A stretch of 64,000 bases of DNA from Nonomuraea candida (GTDB lineage: Bacteria; Actinomycetota; Actinomycetes; Streptosporangiales; Streptosporangiaceae). The position numbers and the translations under genes are program-made. Of this stretch, positions 7,672 through 15,647 are shown one piece after another (positions within the stretch are counted from its first letter, which is position 1; every line of letters starts with the position of its first letter). Location: the NCBI RefSeq assembly GCF_000725485.1, contig NZ_JOAG01000007.1, positions 124,001 through 188,000 on the forward strand, read 5' to 3'. The notes under the pieces were generated by a model. It was not told where the DNA came from. It made no database searches and was given only the letters and a program-made list of their open reading frames with translations.

Positions 7672-8688
7672 TTACGGGATGGGGCACGGCAGTCCGGAGG
7701 GGGCGGCGCGGTAGCACGAGGCTCCCGGGCACACGACCTTGACGACGAGGCCCGCGCCGCCGTACTCGACGGCCACGGGCTCGTGTCCGAAACGGCGGGC
7801 GGCGATCTCCTGCCAGCTCGCGGGCCGCAGGTCGCCGGGCTCGCCGATGAGCCACGGCTCGGCGTCCACGCCCCGGCGCTCCAGGTGCGCGACGTAGTCA
7901 CCCTCGCGGTGCCAGACCGCGAAGCGGCGCAGGGCCTCGGGCAGCGCCAGCGTGGCCCACGGCTGGGCCTTGGCCGCCATCGCGCGCAGGAACGCCTCGC
8001 CGATCGCGCTCCTGACCGTACGGCCGGCCGCGACCCCCAGCGTGGCCCCCTCCCCGCCGACCGTCACCAGGCCGATCCTGACGTCGGGCACGGAGAGCAC
8101 GAACGCCGACAGCCGCAGCCCCAGCCCGGCCGCCGCGGCCGTCACTCCTGCGGGGAGCAGCTGGTCGAGCTGGGCCGAGACCCGCAGCAGCGGCTGCCCG
8201 GACGGGGCGGCCCACCAGCGCGAGACCACGTCATGGGCGATGACCTCGGCGATGCTCTCGGCGATCCCGACGTCCACGACGCCGGTCGTGGTCGGCTCCA
8301 CCAGCGTCTCGCGCCCGCCCAGCCACACGACCTCGGCCGGCAGCCGGTAACGGTTGCCGCTCACCAGGCCGGTGCCGGGCACCAGCGGTCCCGCCGCCTC
8401 CGGCGGGTCGGTCAGGAAGTCGGCCAGCCGCAGCTCCCTGCCGCGCGGCACGCCGGTACGGGAGCGCGCGTCGCCGGCCAGCCGGTGCAGCCGGTCGAGG
8501 GCGGTGGCCCGGGCGATCGCCCTGGCCCTGGTCTGCGCCTCGTAGCGGGAGAAGCCGGCGACGACGACGTCCAGGCCGGAAGCCTGCGCGTACGCCAGGT
8601 GCACGGTTCCCCCGAGGCAGTCGGCCAGCTCCGCCACCACCCCGGGGACCGCTTTCGCCGACTGCGCGCCCGCGGGCGTGGGTGCCAT
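7672..8688 (-). CDS. YcaO-like domain protein with C-terminal PxPxP
   Basis: The protein has 338 residues. YcaO enzymes use ATP to activate peptide backbone amides in azoline and thioamide biosynthesis. Family-like segments are VEPTTTGVVDVGIAESIAEV (about 130-149), AHDVVSRWW (about 151-159) and GGEGATLGVAAGRTVRSAIG (about 211-230), with a C-terminal P-C-P-I-P (334-338) like the PxPxP tail of true YcaO enzymes. The acidic ATP/magnesium motifs are eroded: the usual ExxER near the N terminus reads ATALDR (61-66), and the second reads EVIAHD. No E1-like, TfuA-like or dehydrogenase partner gene is nearby. It has its own GGAGGAG site 7 bases before the ATG. It may be a catalytically altered or non-catalytic YcaO relative. 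The family call rests on eye alignment only. Confidence 0.6.
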   Translation of the reverse strand: MAPTPAGAQSAKAVPGVVAELADCLGGTVHLAYAQASGLDVVVAGFSRYEAQTRARAIARATALDRLHRLAGDARSRTGVPRGRELRLADFLTDPPEAAGPLVPGTGLVSGNRYRLPAEVVWLGGRETLVEPTTTGVVDVGIAESIAEVIAHDVVSRWWAAPSGQPLLRVSAQLDQLLPAGVTAAAAGLGLRLSAFVLSVPDVRIGLVTVGGEGATLGVAAGRTVRSAIGEAFLRAMAAKAQPWATLALPEALRRFAVWHREGDYVAHLERRGVDAEPWLIGEPGDLRPASWQEIAARRFGHEPVAVEYGGAGLVVKVVCPGASCYRAAPSGLPCPIP

Positions 8689-9059
8689 CGTGTCTCCTCC
8701 GCGCTCGTCCCCGACCGGGCAGGCCCGGCGTGGGGCGTCCCGGCACCGCGGCCGTCCAGCTCCGGCGGATACGGAGGGGGTCCGGCGTTGGCGGACCGCG
8801 GGCCGAGCTTCCCCACCGGCCGGCGTCGGGGAGATCCTCCGTACGCCGGCTCATGACCAGTACAGTCGCGGGCCGCCGCGGGCGTCAACGTCCGCGGCAC
8901 CATGCAGCAATCCCCAAGAAGCACGCCGCCGCGGGCATGCTCGAGGCCGGAAGGCCGCGCCCCCGCGAACGGGAACGAACGGCCTCCCGGCCAAGGTGAG
9001 ACGGGGACGGTGGGCTCGTGCCGGCCGCCGCCTCGTGCGGGACTCGTGCCGGCCGCCGT
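8689..9059. other. 371-base non-coding stretch upstream of the YcaO-like gene
   Basis: I see no gene. The sequence should hold the promoter of the YcaO-like gene and the 3' end of the TIGR03084 gene transcript. A CATGCAGCAATCCCC segment near 8900 is AT-richer than its surroundings. Confidence 0.4.
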
Positions 9060-9863
9060 CTACTGGGGGACGGCGACGAACTGGCCGGGGCGACGGCCGG
9101 CGCCGGCGGGGCCGCGGTAGGCCTGGGCGATGTCCAGCCACCGGTCCGCCTCCGCGCCGACCGCGGTGACCGCCACGTCGTCACGGTGCCGCCGCCTGGT
9201 CACCAGCAGGCAGAAGTCCTCCGCCGGCCCGGAGATGCGGTTGTCGGCGTCCTCGGGCCCGTACGCCCACGACTCCCCGGACGGGCCGGAGATCTCGAAG
9301 CGGAACGGCACCCCCGGCGGGTTCAGGCCGCGCGACAGGTAGCCGAAGTCCTGGGTGAGCACCGCGAACACCACCAGGTGCCGAAGCCGGTCGGTGCGCT
9401 CCAGCCGGACGCCGAGGGCGTCGGCGACGTCCTGCCCGTGCGCGAACTGCTCCATGATCCCGGCGCAGGCCAGCACGATCGGCGGCAGCGGGTTGACCAG
9501 CCACGGGACGACCTCGCCCTCGGGGACGGCGGCCAGCCCCTCGACGACGGCCGACCGCTGGGCCCGCCACTTGCCGAGCAGGACCTCGGGGGTGTCGTCG
9601 CGGTAGTCGGCCAGCGCGGCGTTGACCGCGCCGTCGAAGTTCTCCTGCGCGCCGGCGGTCATGGCCTGGAACGCCTTGGCGTCGGTCGCGGCGGCGGTGG
9701 CGATCCGGAAGATGAAGGTGAGGTGGGCGATCTGGTCGTGGATCGTCCAGCCGGGGGCGGGCGTGGGCCGGTTCCAGTCGGCCGCGTCGAGACCGGACAC
9801 CAGGCGGTCCAGCTGCTCGCCGTCCGCGGTCAGGTCGTTGAGCACGACCTCGAGCTCGTTCAT
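9060..9863 (-). CDS. TIGR03084 family metal-binding protein (DinB/MDMPI-like)
   Basis: The protein has 267 residues. It matches the actinobacterial TIGR03084 group: an N-terminal four-helix DinB-like bundle with the pattern PTPAPGWTIHDQIAHLTF (about 33-50) and a later histidine in EQFAHGQDV (about 143-151). These supply the usual metal-binding His triad of the mycothiol-dependent maleylpyruvate-isomerase-like superfamily. The C-terminal part (RISGPAEDFCLLVTRRRH...) resembles the sterol-carrier-like second domain. Proteins of this group are thought to act in thiol-dependent transfer or detoxification, but specific substrates are unknown. It lies 135 bases downstream of the AhpD-like gene on the same strand. 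A role in protecting against a reactive polyketide is possible but is inference. Confidence 0.8.
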   Translation of the reverse strand: MNELEVVLNDLTADGEQLDRLVSGLDAADWNRPTPAPGWTIHDQIAHLTFIFRIATAAATDAKAFQAMTAGAQENFDGAVNAALADYRDDTPEVLLGKWRAQRSAVVEGLAAVPEGEVVPWLVNPLPPIVLACAGIMEQFAHGQDVADALGVRLERTDRLRHLVVFAVLTQDFGYLSRGLNPPGVPFRFEISGPSGESWAYGPEDADNRISGPAEDFCLLVTRRRHRDDVAVTAVGAEADRWLDIAQAYRGPAGAGRRPGQFVAVPQ

Positions 9864-9998
9864 GGGCCTGTCCTCTCATTCGGCAGTTCGGTTCTCCCGG
9901 GCCGCTCGCGGGCCAGGAGGGGATGAGATCGGGGCGATGGGATCGGGCGTTCCCGGGAGTCCAGGGCCGGTGTCCCGGGTTTCGCGAGCGTCGGGCGG

Positions 9999-11183
9999 TC
10001 AGGTGCGGGTGGGCTGGGTGAGGGGTTGCCAGGAGCCGACGCGGCGGGCGGCGGTCAGGGCGGCCCAGGAGGTCACCTCGACCAGCGCCGCGTGGTCGGG
10101 CTCCGCGTTCCGGAACTCGGCCACCACCGTGTCGTCCACCTGGTAGGAGGCCAGCGCGGTGAGCAGGGCGAGGCGGGCGGCGGGCCGCTGCCCCGGGGGC
10201 AGGCCGGCCACCGCCGCGTCCGCCCAGCCCCGCCCGAGCCCGGGCGGCTCCCCCTCCCAGGCGGCCACCCGGGCGGTGACCAGCTCCCGCACGGGTCCGG
10301 GCAGCCGCCGCGCGCCGCCCTCCCCGATCGCGCCGGCGGCACGCGCGAACGCCTCCACGAGATGGTCGCCTCCCGCCGCGACCGCCGCCACGGGACGATC
10401 GCCGTCCGCCGCGGCCGCCTCCACGAGAGGGTCACCGCCCTCGGCGACCGCCTCCACGGGAGGGTCACCGCCCTCGGCGGCCGTTCCCGCGCTCCGCGCG
10501 ACGCCCTTTCCCGGGACGTGGCGGGTCCAGGAGAGGTCGGCGGGGAGCGGGGCGGCGGGGAGGAGGGGGAGCGAGATGCCCCGGGGGCAGGACCGGCGGG
10601 CGGCGGGGCGCAGGGCCAGGCCGAACAGCCGCAGGGCGGTGCCACGCGCGCCCGCCGGCACCTCGGGCGGCAGCGGCGAGTCGCCGAGGAACACGTGGAC
10701 CATGCGGTTGAGGTAGTGGAACGTCACCGCCACCGCGACCAGCTCCCTGCTGTGCCCCGTGAGCAGCGGCGGCTCGTGCCGCGTGGCCGTCTCCCTGACG
10801 CCGCAGGCCCGCGCCCAGGACGCCACCCGCCGCAGGCCGGGGTCCACCTGCCGGGTGAGGCCGCGCAGGGTGGCCCGGTGCACGTCCACGCAGTACGGGC
10901 ACGCGTTCGCCGCCGACACCCCGGTGGCCACCGCCTCCTTGAGCACCCTGCCGACCGTCCCCGACGCGAGCAGCGACTCGCGCAGGAGCAGCCAGCAGGC
11001 CGCCATCGTCCCCGGCGCGGGCGAGTGCAGCGCCACGGGCGGGGCCGGCATGCCGAAGTCCCGCTCCATCTGGGCGTACACCTCGGACACCAGGCCGGTC
11101 GCCGCGCCGGGCGGCACGGGGGTGACGTGGCGGACCTGGGCCAGCGCGCGGGGCGCCGCCATCCGGCTGAGCAGCGTGCCCAT
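9999..11183 (-). CDS. AhpD-like carboxymuconolactone decarboxylase family protein
   Basis: The protein has 394 residues, longer than single-domain members. The N-terminal domain has the redox motif ACPYCVDVH (about 94-102), with the CxxC plus His arrangement of AhpD-type peroxidase partners. The C-terminal third (about 300-390) repeats the helical fold without the CxxC, so it looks like a two-domain protein with one active centre. Between them lies a run of about 15-residue repeats based on EGGDPLVEA, encoded by a 45-base tandem array at about 10336-10500. The start has GAGGAG 8 bases upstream. The gene follows the GMC oxidoreductase gene by 42 bases. A role in redox handling beside the oxidoreductase is likely. 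Confidence 0.75.
   Translation of the reverse strand: MGTLLSRMAAPRALAQVRHVTPVPPGAATGLVSEVYAQMERDFGMPAPPVALHSPAPGTMAACWLLLRESLLASGTVGRVLKEAVATGVSAANACPYCVDVHRATLRGLTRQVDPGLRRVASWARACGVRETATRHEPPLLTGHSRELVAVAVTFHYLNRMVHVFLGDSPLPPEVPAGARGTALRLFGLALRPAARRSCPRGISLPLLPAAPLPADLSWTRHVPGKGVARSAGTAAEGGDPPVEAVAEGGDPLVEAAAADGDRPVAAVAAGGDHLVEAFARAAGAIGEGGARRLPGPVRELVTARVAAWEGEPPGLGRGWADAAVAGLPPGQRPAARLALLTALASYQVDDTVVAEFRNAEPDHAALVEVTSWAALTAARRVGSWQPLTQPTRT
10336..10500 (-). repeat. In-frame 45-base tandem repeats inside the AhpD-like gene
   Basis: Four or so imperfect copies of a 45-base unit keep the reading frame and encode variants of VEAVAEGGDPLVEAAAADGD. They form a flexible Ala/Gly/Asp-rich linker between the two domains. 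Confidence 0.6.
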
Positions 11184-11225
11184 CGCCGGCTCCTCTCTCT
11201 CGCGCGTCGGGGAAGGGACCGGGGT

Positions 11226-12878
11226 CTACTTGCGCATCAGGGACGGCACCAGGTGCGCGGTGCCGCGCCGCCCGCTGGTGGAGCCGTCGGGCGCGGGCGC
11301 CCCGTACGTGACCTCGACCCCGCGCTCCTGGGCGGCCCGGACGATGCCGGGGACGGCCCGCTCGGCCAGCGCCGAGATGGTCATGGCGGGGTTGACCGTG
11401 AGCGCGCCGGGCACGGCGGAGCCGTCGGTGACGAAGATCCCCGGGTGGCCGCGCACCTCGTGCCGGTCGTCGAGCGCGGAGGTGTGCGGGTCGTCGCCGA
11501 TGCGGCAGGAGGCCAGCGGGTGCACGGTGTAGGCCCCGACGAGGTCGTTGGTCCACGGCGTGACGGTGGCCAGCCCGTCGCGTTCGAGGATGTCCTTGCA
11601 GTCGGCGTCGGCCATCGCCCAGGCGGCCTGCGTGTTGGCGGTCGGCTTGTAGCTGAGGCGGCCGACGCCGAGCATCTGCTGGGAGAGCCGGTCGGCGTTG
11701 CCGCGCTCCGGCGGCGGGCCGAAGACGCCCTCGTTGTCGTCCTCGATCATCTGGAAGATGATCAGCCAGGACTGCCAGCGCTTGAGCATCTCCTTCTTGC
11801 GCGGGCCGAACCACGACGCGTCGGGGCCGTCCGTGAGCGCCAGGATGGTGCCCAGGCCGGGCGGGAAGTAGAGCTGTTCCAGCGAGTAGCGGGTGTACTC
11901 GGGCAGCGACCCGTCCAGCCGGTCCCAGTTGGCGACCGTGGGCCCCTTGCCGATCTGGTTGGCGGCGTAGGCGAGGCCGTCGCCCCGGTCGAGCCCGAGC
12001 ACGTCGCGGACCTTGTCCTCGTTGAGCACGGCGGTGTTGAGCCGTTCGCCGTTGCCGGAGAAGTAGCGGCCGACGCCGTACGGCATCGGGCCCAGGTCGG
12101 GCTCGCTGCGCTGCAGGATGACGGGCGTGGCGGCGGCGCCTGCGGCGATCACGATCACCTTGGCGTCGATCGTCCCGCTGCCCTCGGTGAGGCGGTAGTC
12201 CTCGTCGTTGACGTGCAGGTAGTGGACGCGGTAGCCGCCGTCGCCGGTCTTGGAGATGCGCTGCACCTCGTGCAGCGGCCGGATCTGGGCGCCGTGCGCG
12301 AGCGCGGCGGGCAGGTAGTTGAGCAGCAGGGACTGCTTGGCGTCGAAGCGGCAGCCGGCCATCATCCAGTTGCAGTTGACGCAGGTGCTCGTGTCCACGG
12401 CGGCGGGCACGGGGTTGGCGGTGCGGCCCGCGTGGCGGCAGGCGGCGGCCCACAGCCCGCCCGCGTACGACACGTCGTCCCACCCCTGGCGGGTGATCGG
12501 GATCGACTCCTCCACCCGGTCGTACCAGGGGTCGAGCGTGTCGCGGTCGATGGCGGCCGGCCACATGCGGCGGGCGATGCTGCCGCGCCGCTCGAAGACG
12601 AAGCGCGGCGCGCGGGGCATCGCGGCGAAGTAGACGACGCTGCCGCCGCCCACGCAGTTGCCGCCGAGCACGCTCATCCCGTCGCCGACGACGAAGTCGA
12701 AGATCCTCGTGTACGACGAGCCGAGCTTGAAGTCGTGCTCGTACTCGCCGCTCGACAGCCACGGGCCGCGTTCGAGGACGACGACCTTGGCGCCGCCGGC
12801 CGCGAGGTGGTAGGCCGCGATCGCGCCGCCGAAGCCGCTGCCGATCACGAGCACGTCGGTGCGCTCGACGCTGTTCAT
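11226..12878 (-). CDS. GMC-family FAD oxidoreductase
   Basis: The protein has 550 residues. The FAD-binding fold starts with VLVIGSGFGGAIAAYHL (about 9-25), followed by LERG (about 35-38) and the GMC signature GGNCVGGGSVVY (about 72-83). The C-terminal active-site region has VHPLASCRIGDD, with the catalytic His, and VNPAMTISALAER, the usual Asn partner. The overall shape is closest to the cholesterol-oxidase-like branch. A Cys-rich patch, TCVNCNWMMAGC (about 168-179), is a ferredoxin-like feature seen in some of these enzymes. The start overlaps the stop of the DUF5987 gene (ATGA), so the two are coupled and probably form a complex, as gluconate dehydrogenase subunits do. It likely oxidises an alcohol of a cluster intermediate; substrate unknown. 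Confidence 0.88.
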   Translation of the reverse strand: MNSVERTDVLVIGSGFGGAIAAYHLAAGGAKVVVLERGPWLSSGEYEHDFKLGSSYTRIFDFVVGDGMSVLGGNCVGGGSVVYFAAMPRAPRFVFERRGSIARRMWPAAIDRDTLDPWYDRVEESIPITRQGWDDVSYAGGLWAAACRHAGRTANPVPAAVDTSTCVNCNWMMAGCRFDAKQSLLLNYLPAALAHGAQIRPLHEVQRISKTGDGGYRVHYLHVNDEDYRLTEGSGTIDAKVIVIAAGAAATPVILQRSEPDLGPMPYGVGRYFSGNGERLNTAVLNEDKVRDVLGLDRGDGLAYAANQIGKGPTVANWDRLDGSLPEYTRYSLEQLYFPPGLGTILALTDGPDASWFGPRKKEMLKRWQSWLIIFQMIEDDNEGVFGPPPERGNADRLSQQMLGVGRLSYKPTANTQAAWAMADADCKDILERDGLATVTPWTNDLVGAYTVHPLASCRIGDDPHTSALDDRHEVRGHPGIFVTDGSAVPGALTVNPAMTISALAERAVPGIVRAAQERGVEVTYGAPAPDGSTSGRRGTAHLVPSLMRK

Positions 12879-13444
12879 GCCAGGCTCCCGTTGGGCAGGG
12901 TGTCGGGGTGGATGTCGGCCAGCGGGCGGCCGTACGACCAGGCGCGGAACCTCCACAGGCCGTCGGCGTCCGGCAGGGACAGGCCCATCGCGGTCAGCCC
13001 GGGGTGGCCGGCGGCCAGGGCGTCGGCGGTGCTCATGTGGGCGGCGGAGTCGTAGGCCATGTTGCAGAAGAGGGCCAGGCTGACCCACAGCGCCTTCTCC
13101 GGGTGGCCGGGCGCGGTCAGCCATCTGACGAGGGCGGCGCGGTCGTCGTAGGAGAGCGACACGAACGCCGGCACGTCGCCGTCGAGCACGATGCCGTGTT
13201 CGGCCGCGTACGCGGTGGCGTGGCCGTCGAGGGCGCGGGCGAAGTCGCCGAGCCCGCCGGTGAGGCCGGTGGCGTCCCATTCCAGCAGCTCGATGGCGCC
13301 GGCCTGGACGGCGCCGCCCCCCTGGCCGACCCCGGCGACGGCTCTGTCGCCGGCGGACCGCTTCTCCCCGGGGATGATGGTGTCGGCGAACGCCTCCAGC
13401 GTCGCGGTCCTGTGCTCGTGGTCGTCTGGCGTCTGTGGGCCCAT
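12875..13444 (-). CDS. DUF5987-like small subunit, partner of the GMC oxidoreductase
   Basis: The protein has 189 residues. The sequence resembles gluconate 2-dehydrogenase subunit 3-like proteins: FADTIIPG near residue 20, a helical centre, and LALFCNMAYDSAAHM (about 128-142). Unlike true subunit 3 proteins it shows no clear Tat signal. It ends with RPLADIHPDTLPNGSLA. It overlaps the GMC oxidoreductase start by four bases. Such small proteins typically assist folding or flavin loading of the oxidoreductase; here that is inferred from family and position. The gene follows the sigma factor gene by 14 bases. Confidence 0.7.
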   Translation of the reverse strand: MGPQTPDDHEHRTATLEAFADTIIPGEKRSAGDRAVAGVGQGGGAVQAGAIELLEWDATGLTGGLGDFARALDGHATAYAAEHGIVLDGDVPAFVSLSYDDRAALVRWLTAPGHPEKALWVSLALFCNMAYDSAAHMSTADALAAGHPGLTAMGLSLPDADGLWRFRAWSYGRPLADIHPDTLPNGSLA

Positions 13445-13458
13445 GTGCGTTCCCTGTT

Positions 13459-14082
13459 CTAGATGTGGTTCGTTCTAGATGCGGTTCGGATGGGGTCGGA
13501 GACCGCCGCCGCGCCGTCCGGGCCGGCGGCGTCGTCCGCGGTGCCGTCCGCGGTGCCGTCCGCGGTGCCGCCTGCGGTGCCGTCTGCGGGGGCGTCGAGC
13601 GCCCGGCGCAGGGCGTTCAGCGCGCGGGTGGTCTGGCTGCGGACGGTGGATGACTCGTTTCCCATGACCCGGGCGGTGTCCTCGACGCTGCGGTCCTCCC
13701 AGAAGCGCAGGACGAGGGTGGCCCGCTGGCGCGGGCCGAGCCCGGCGAGCGCGTCGATGAGCGCCAGGCGCTCGCTCACCAGGGAGGAGGGGTCGGTGAC
13801 GGCGGCCGGCTCCGGCACCGCGCCGCTGAGCACCTCGCGCGACCAGCGCATCGTCCTGCGGTCGCTGATGAACAGCCGCCGCATGACCTGACGCGCGTAG
13901 GCCCCGATCCGGTCGCGCCCTTCGAGGGCGTCCCACTGCCCGTGGAGGGCGATCAGGGTGCGCTGGACCAGGTCGTCGGCCTCGTACCAGTCCTGGGACA
14001 GCTGGAAGGCGGTGCGGCGCAGGGCCGGTCTGGTTCGCTCGACGAAACGCGCGAAATCCCCGTCATCTCGCGCCTCAACCAT
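13459..14082 (-). CDS. SigE-family ECF RNA polymerase sigma factor
   Basis: The protein has 207 residues. Region 2 is visible at about 10-75 (FARFVERTRPALRRTAFQL, then DWYEADDLVQRTLIALHGQW, the core-binding part). Region 4 is at about 110-165 (LGPRQRATLVLRFWEDRSVEDTARVMG, then STVRSQTTRALNALR). This matches the SigE-type (SigJ/E-like, anti-sigma-poor) group common in Streptomyces. The tail is an added run of ADGT repeats from five 12-base tandem units (13540-13590), followed by Ala/Asp-rich residues. No anti-sigma gene is adjacent. It heads the presumed operon sigma, DUF5987, GMC oxidoreductase, AhpD-like. It probably activates this set under redox or envelope stress (inference). Confidence 0.85.
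   Translation of the reverse strand: MVEARDDGDFARFVERTRPALRRTAFQLSQDWYEADDLVQRTLIALHGQWDALEGRDRIGAYARQVMRRLFISDRRTMRWSREVLSGAVPEPAAVTDPSSLVSERLALIDALAGLGPRQRATLVLRFWEDRSVEDTARVMGNESSTVRSQTTRALNALRRALDAPADGTAGGTADGTADGTADDAAGPDGAAAVSDPIRTASRTNHI
13540..13590 (-). repeat. 12-base tandem repeats in the sigma factor tail
   Basis: About five copies of GCCGTCCGCGGT (or one-base variants) encode Thr-Ala-Asp-Gly repeats near the C terminus of the sigma factor. Confidence 0.6.
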
Positions 14083-14710
14083 TGTTCACACTCCAAAGGA
14101 CGCCGAGCCGGCCCGGCGGCCGGGTCGGATCCGCGTTGTCGCATTCAAATGTTTGCCAGCCTCCCCAAAACTGACCGCCGGTTACCCACGTCACAACCCC
14201 TACCTGCCGCCGGCGCACCCTTATTCGGACCCCACCCCTAACGACCGGGTCGCGACCCCTTTTTTCCATTGCCGGGAGTTGAGTAATTCCGGAGGGGCGG
14301 GAAGCGCGCGGGAGCGGCGGGACGGCCGGGGCGACGGGGCGGCCCGAGGCACCCCTATTCCGCGCCCCGGAACCCCTATTTCCGTCGTCTACCTGCAGCT
14401 CGACCTGCACCCCGAGCTTAAGCTCGCTCAATGCCAGTACACCGACCGCACAGCTGCAGCCGTCGCCACTCAGCGCAATCCTGCGGTCACCCAAAATTTC
14501 TTTCGAATGAGTCGATGCCCTATGCAGCATTCCGCCACGTTCACCGCGTGTAGCAATAGGCAGCCGAATTACTTTCGATCTCGAATGCCGAGAATGCGCA
14601 CCAACCAGGGTGACCGAGGAATCGCCGCAATCCAGGAGAAGAATTCGGCCGCCAGTCGGGGGCGATTTCATCCGAGATTGCTCGACCCCCTCCTAAACCC
14701 GGGAGGACAA
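14083..14710. other. 628-base divergent promoter region
   Basis: This is the largest gap between divergent genes, separating the sigma factor and AraC-type genes. It is AT-richer than its surroundings and repeats ACCCCTA several times (about 14185-14375). A GAGCTTAAGCTC palindrome lies near 14418. No gene with convincing codon use was found. It probably holds both promoters and their operator sites. Confidence 0.55.
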
Positions 14711-15469
14711 ATGGACGACGTCATCGAGCGAGCGGTCATGCGGGTGATCGAGAGCATGCAGGAGAACCTCGGCGAGCAGCTCACGATCGACGACATGGCC
14801 CGCACAGCGATGTTCAGCAAGTTCCACTTCTCCCGCGTCTTCCAGCGGGTCACGGGACTGTCGCCCGGCCGGTTCCTGTCGGCGGTGCGGTTACGCGAGG
14901 CCAAGCGGCTGCTCGCGACGACCACGCTGAGCATCACGAACATCAGCCATCAGGTGGGCTACTCCAGCGTGGGCACGTTCAGCTCGCGTTTCACGCACAG
15001 CGTGGGCCTGCCGCCCAGCAAGTACCGCCAGCACATGAGCGTCAACGCGCAGGCGCTGGCGGCCGGGCGCGAGCCGCCGCCCGCCTCCACCACGACCCTG
15101 ACCGGCACCGTCACCTCTCCGCACGCGGACCGGCCGGTCTTCACCGGCCTGTTCCCCGACCAGATCCTGGAGGGACGGCCGGCCAGCTACACCGTGATCA
15201 GCCGGCCCGGGCCCTACGTGCTGGAGAACGTGCCGGAGGGCCGCTGGCACCTGATCGCGCAGTCCGTGGCGCCCGGCCGTGAGGACGCCATCCATCATCC
15301 GCCCCTCGGCGACGACGCGCTGTGCATCGCGCGGTCGGGGCCCATCGTGATCGGCTCGGACGGCGGGCGTCAGCACGCCGACCTGCGGCTCAAGCCCATG
15401 AGCTCGCTCGACCCGCCGATCCTGCTCGCCCTGCGCGACCTCCTGTCGCAGGGGCCCGACCAGCCGTAG
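14711..15469 (+). CDS. AraC-family regulator with N-terminal DNA-binding domain (contains TTA codon)
   Basis: The protein has 252 residues. The AraC-type double helix-turn-helix is at the N terminus (about 15-108): LTIDDMARTAMFSKFHFSRVF, then the second half ITNISHQVGYSSVGTFSSRF. The order is unusual, since most AraC proteins bind DNA with the C terminus. The last 140 residues form a beta-rich domain (TLTGTVTSPHADRPVFTGLF ...) that may bind a ligand. A GGGAGG site precedes the ATG by 6 bases. Codon 61 is TTA (14891-14893), a rare leucine codon in high-GC actinomycetes that depends on the bldA tRNA. It is therefore a candidate developmental switch for this locus. Confidence 0.88.
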   Translation: MDDVIERAVMRVIESMQENLGEQLTIDDMARTAMFSKFHFSRVFQRVTGLSPGRFLSAVRLREAKRLLATTTLSITNISHQVGYSSVGTFSSRFTHSVGLPPSKYRQHMSVNAQALAAGREPPPASTTTLTGTVTSPHADRPVFTGLFPDQILEGRPASYTVISRPGPYVLENVPEGRWHLIAQSVAPGREDAIHHPPLGDDALCIARSGPIVIGSDGGRQHADLRLKPMSSLDPPILLALRDLLSQGPDQP

Positions 15470-15598
15470 CGGTCCGGCCCGTCTCCAGGGTCCGGCCTGT
15501 CCTGAAGGCCCGGCCCGCGTCAAGGGTCCGGCCTGTACTGAAGGCCCGGCTCACGTTCAAGGGGTCCGGCCTGTACTGAAGGTCCGCCCTGTCCATGG
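15470..15598. repeat. Tandem repeats between convergent genes
   Basis: About four imperfect copies of a unit with the core GGTCCGGCCTGTACTGAAGG run head to tail after the AraC-type gene. The 3' part overlaps no gene. Confidence 0.55.
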
Positions 15599-15603
15599 GG
15601 CCC

Positions 15604-15640
15604 GGCGATCCGCGAGCAGGTCGTCAACCCGCGGATCGCC
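15604..15640. terminator. Bidirectional terminator between AraC-type and P450 genes
   Basis: GGCGATCCGCG pairs with CGCGGATCGCC in an 11-base-pair stem with a 15-base loop. It lies between convergent genes, 8 bases from the P450 stop, and can serve both. Confidence 0.7.
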
Positions 15641-15647
15641 CGCCCTC

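Noticed and set aside
10026..13055. Long + strand open frame opposite the AhpD-like and GMC genes.
   Set aside because: It overlaps three well-supported minus-strand genes and shows shadow composition.
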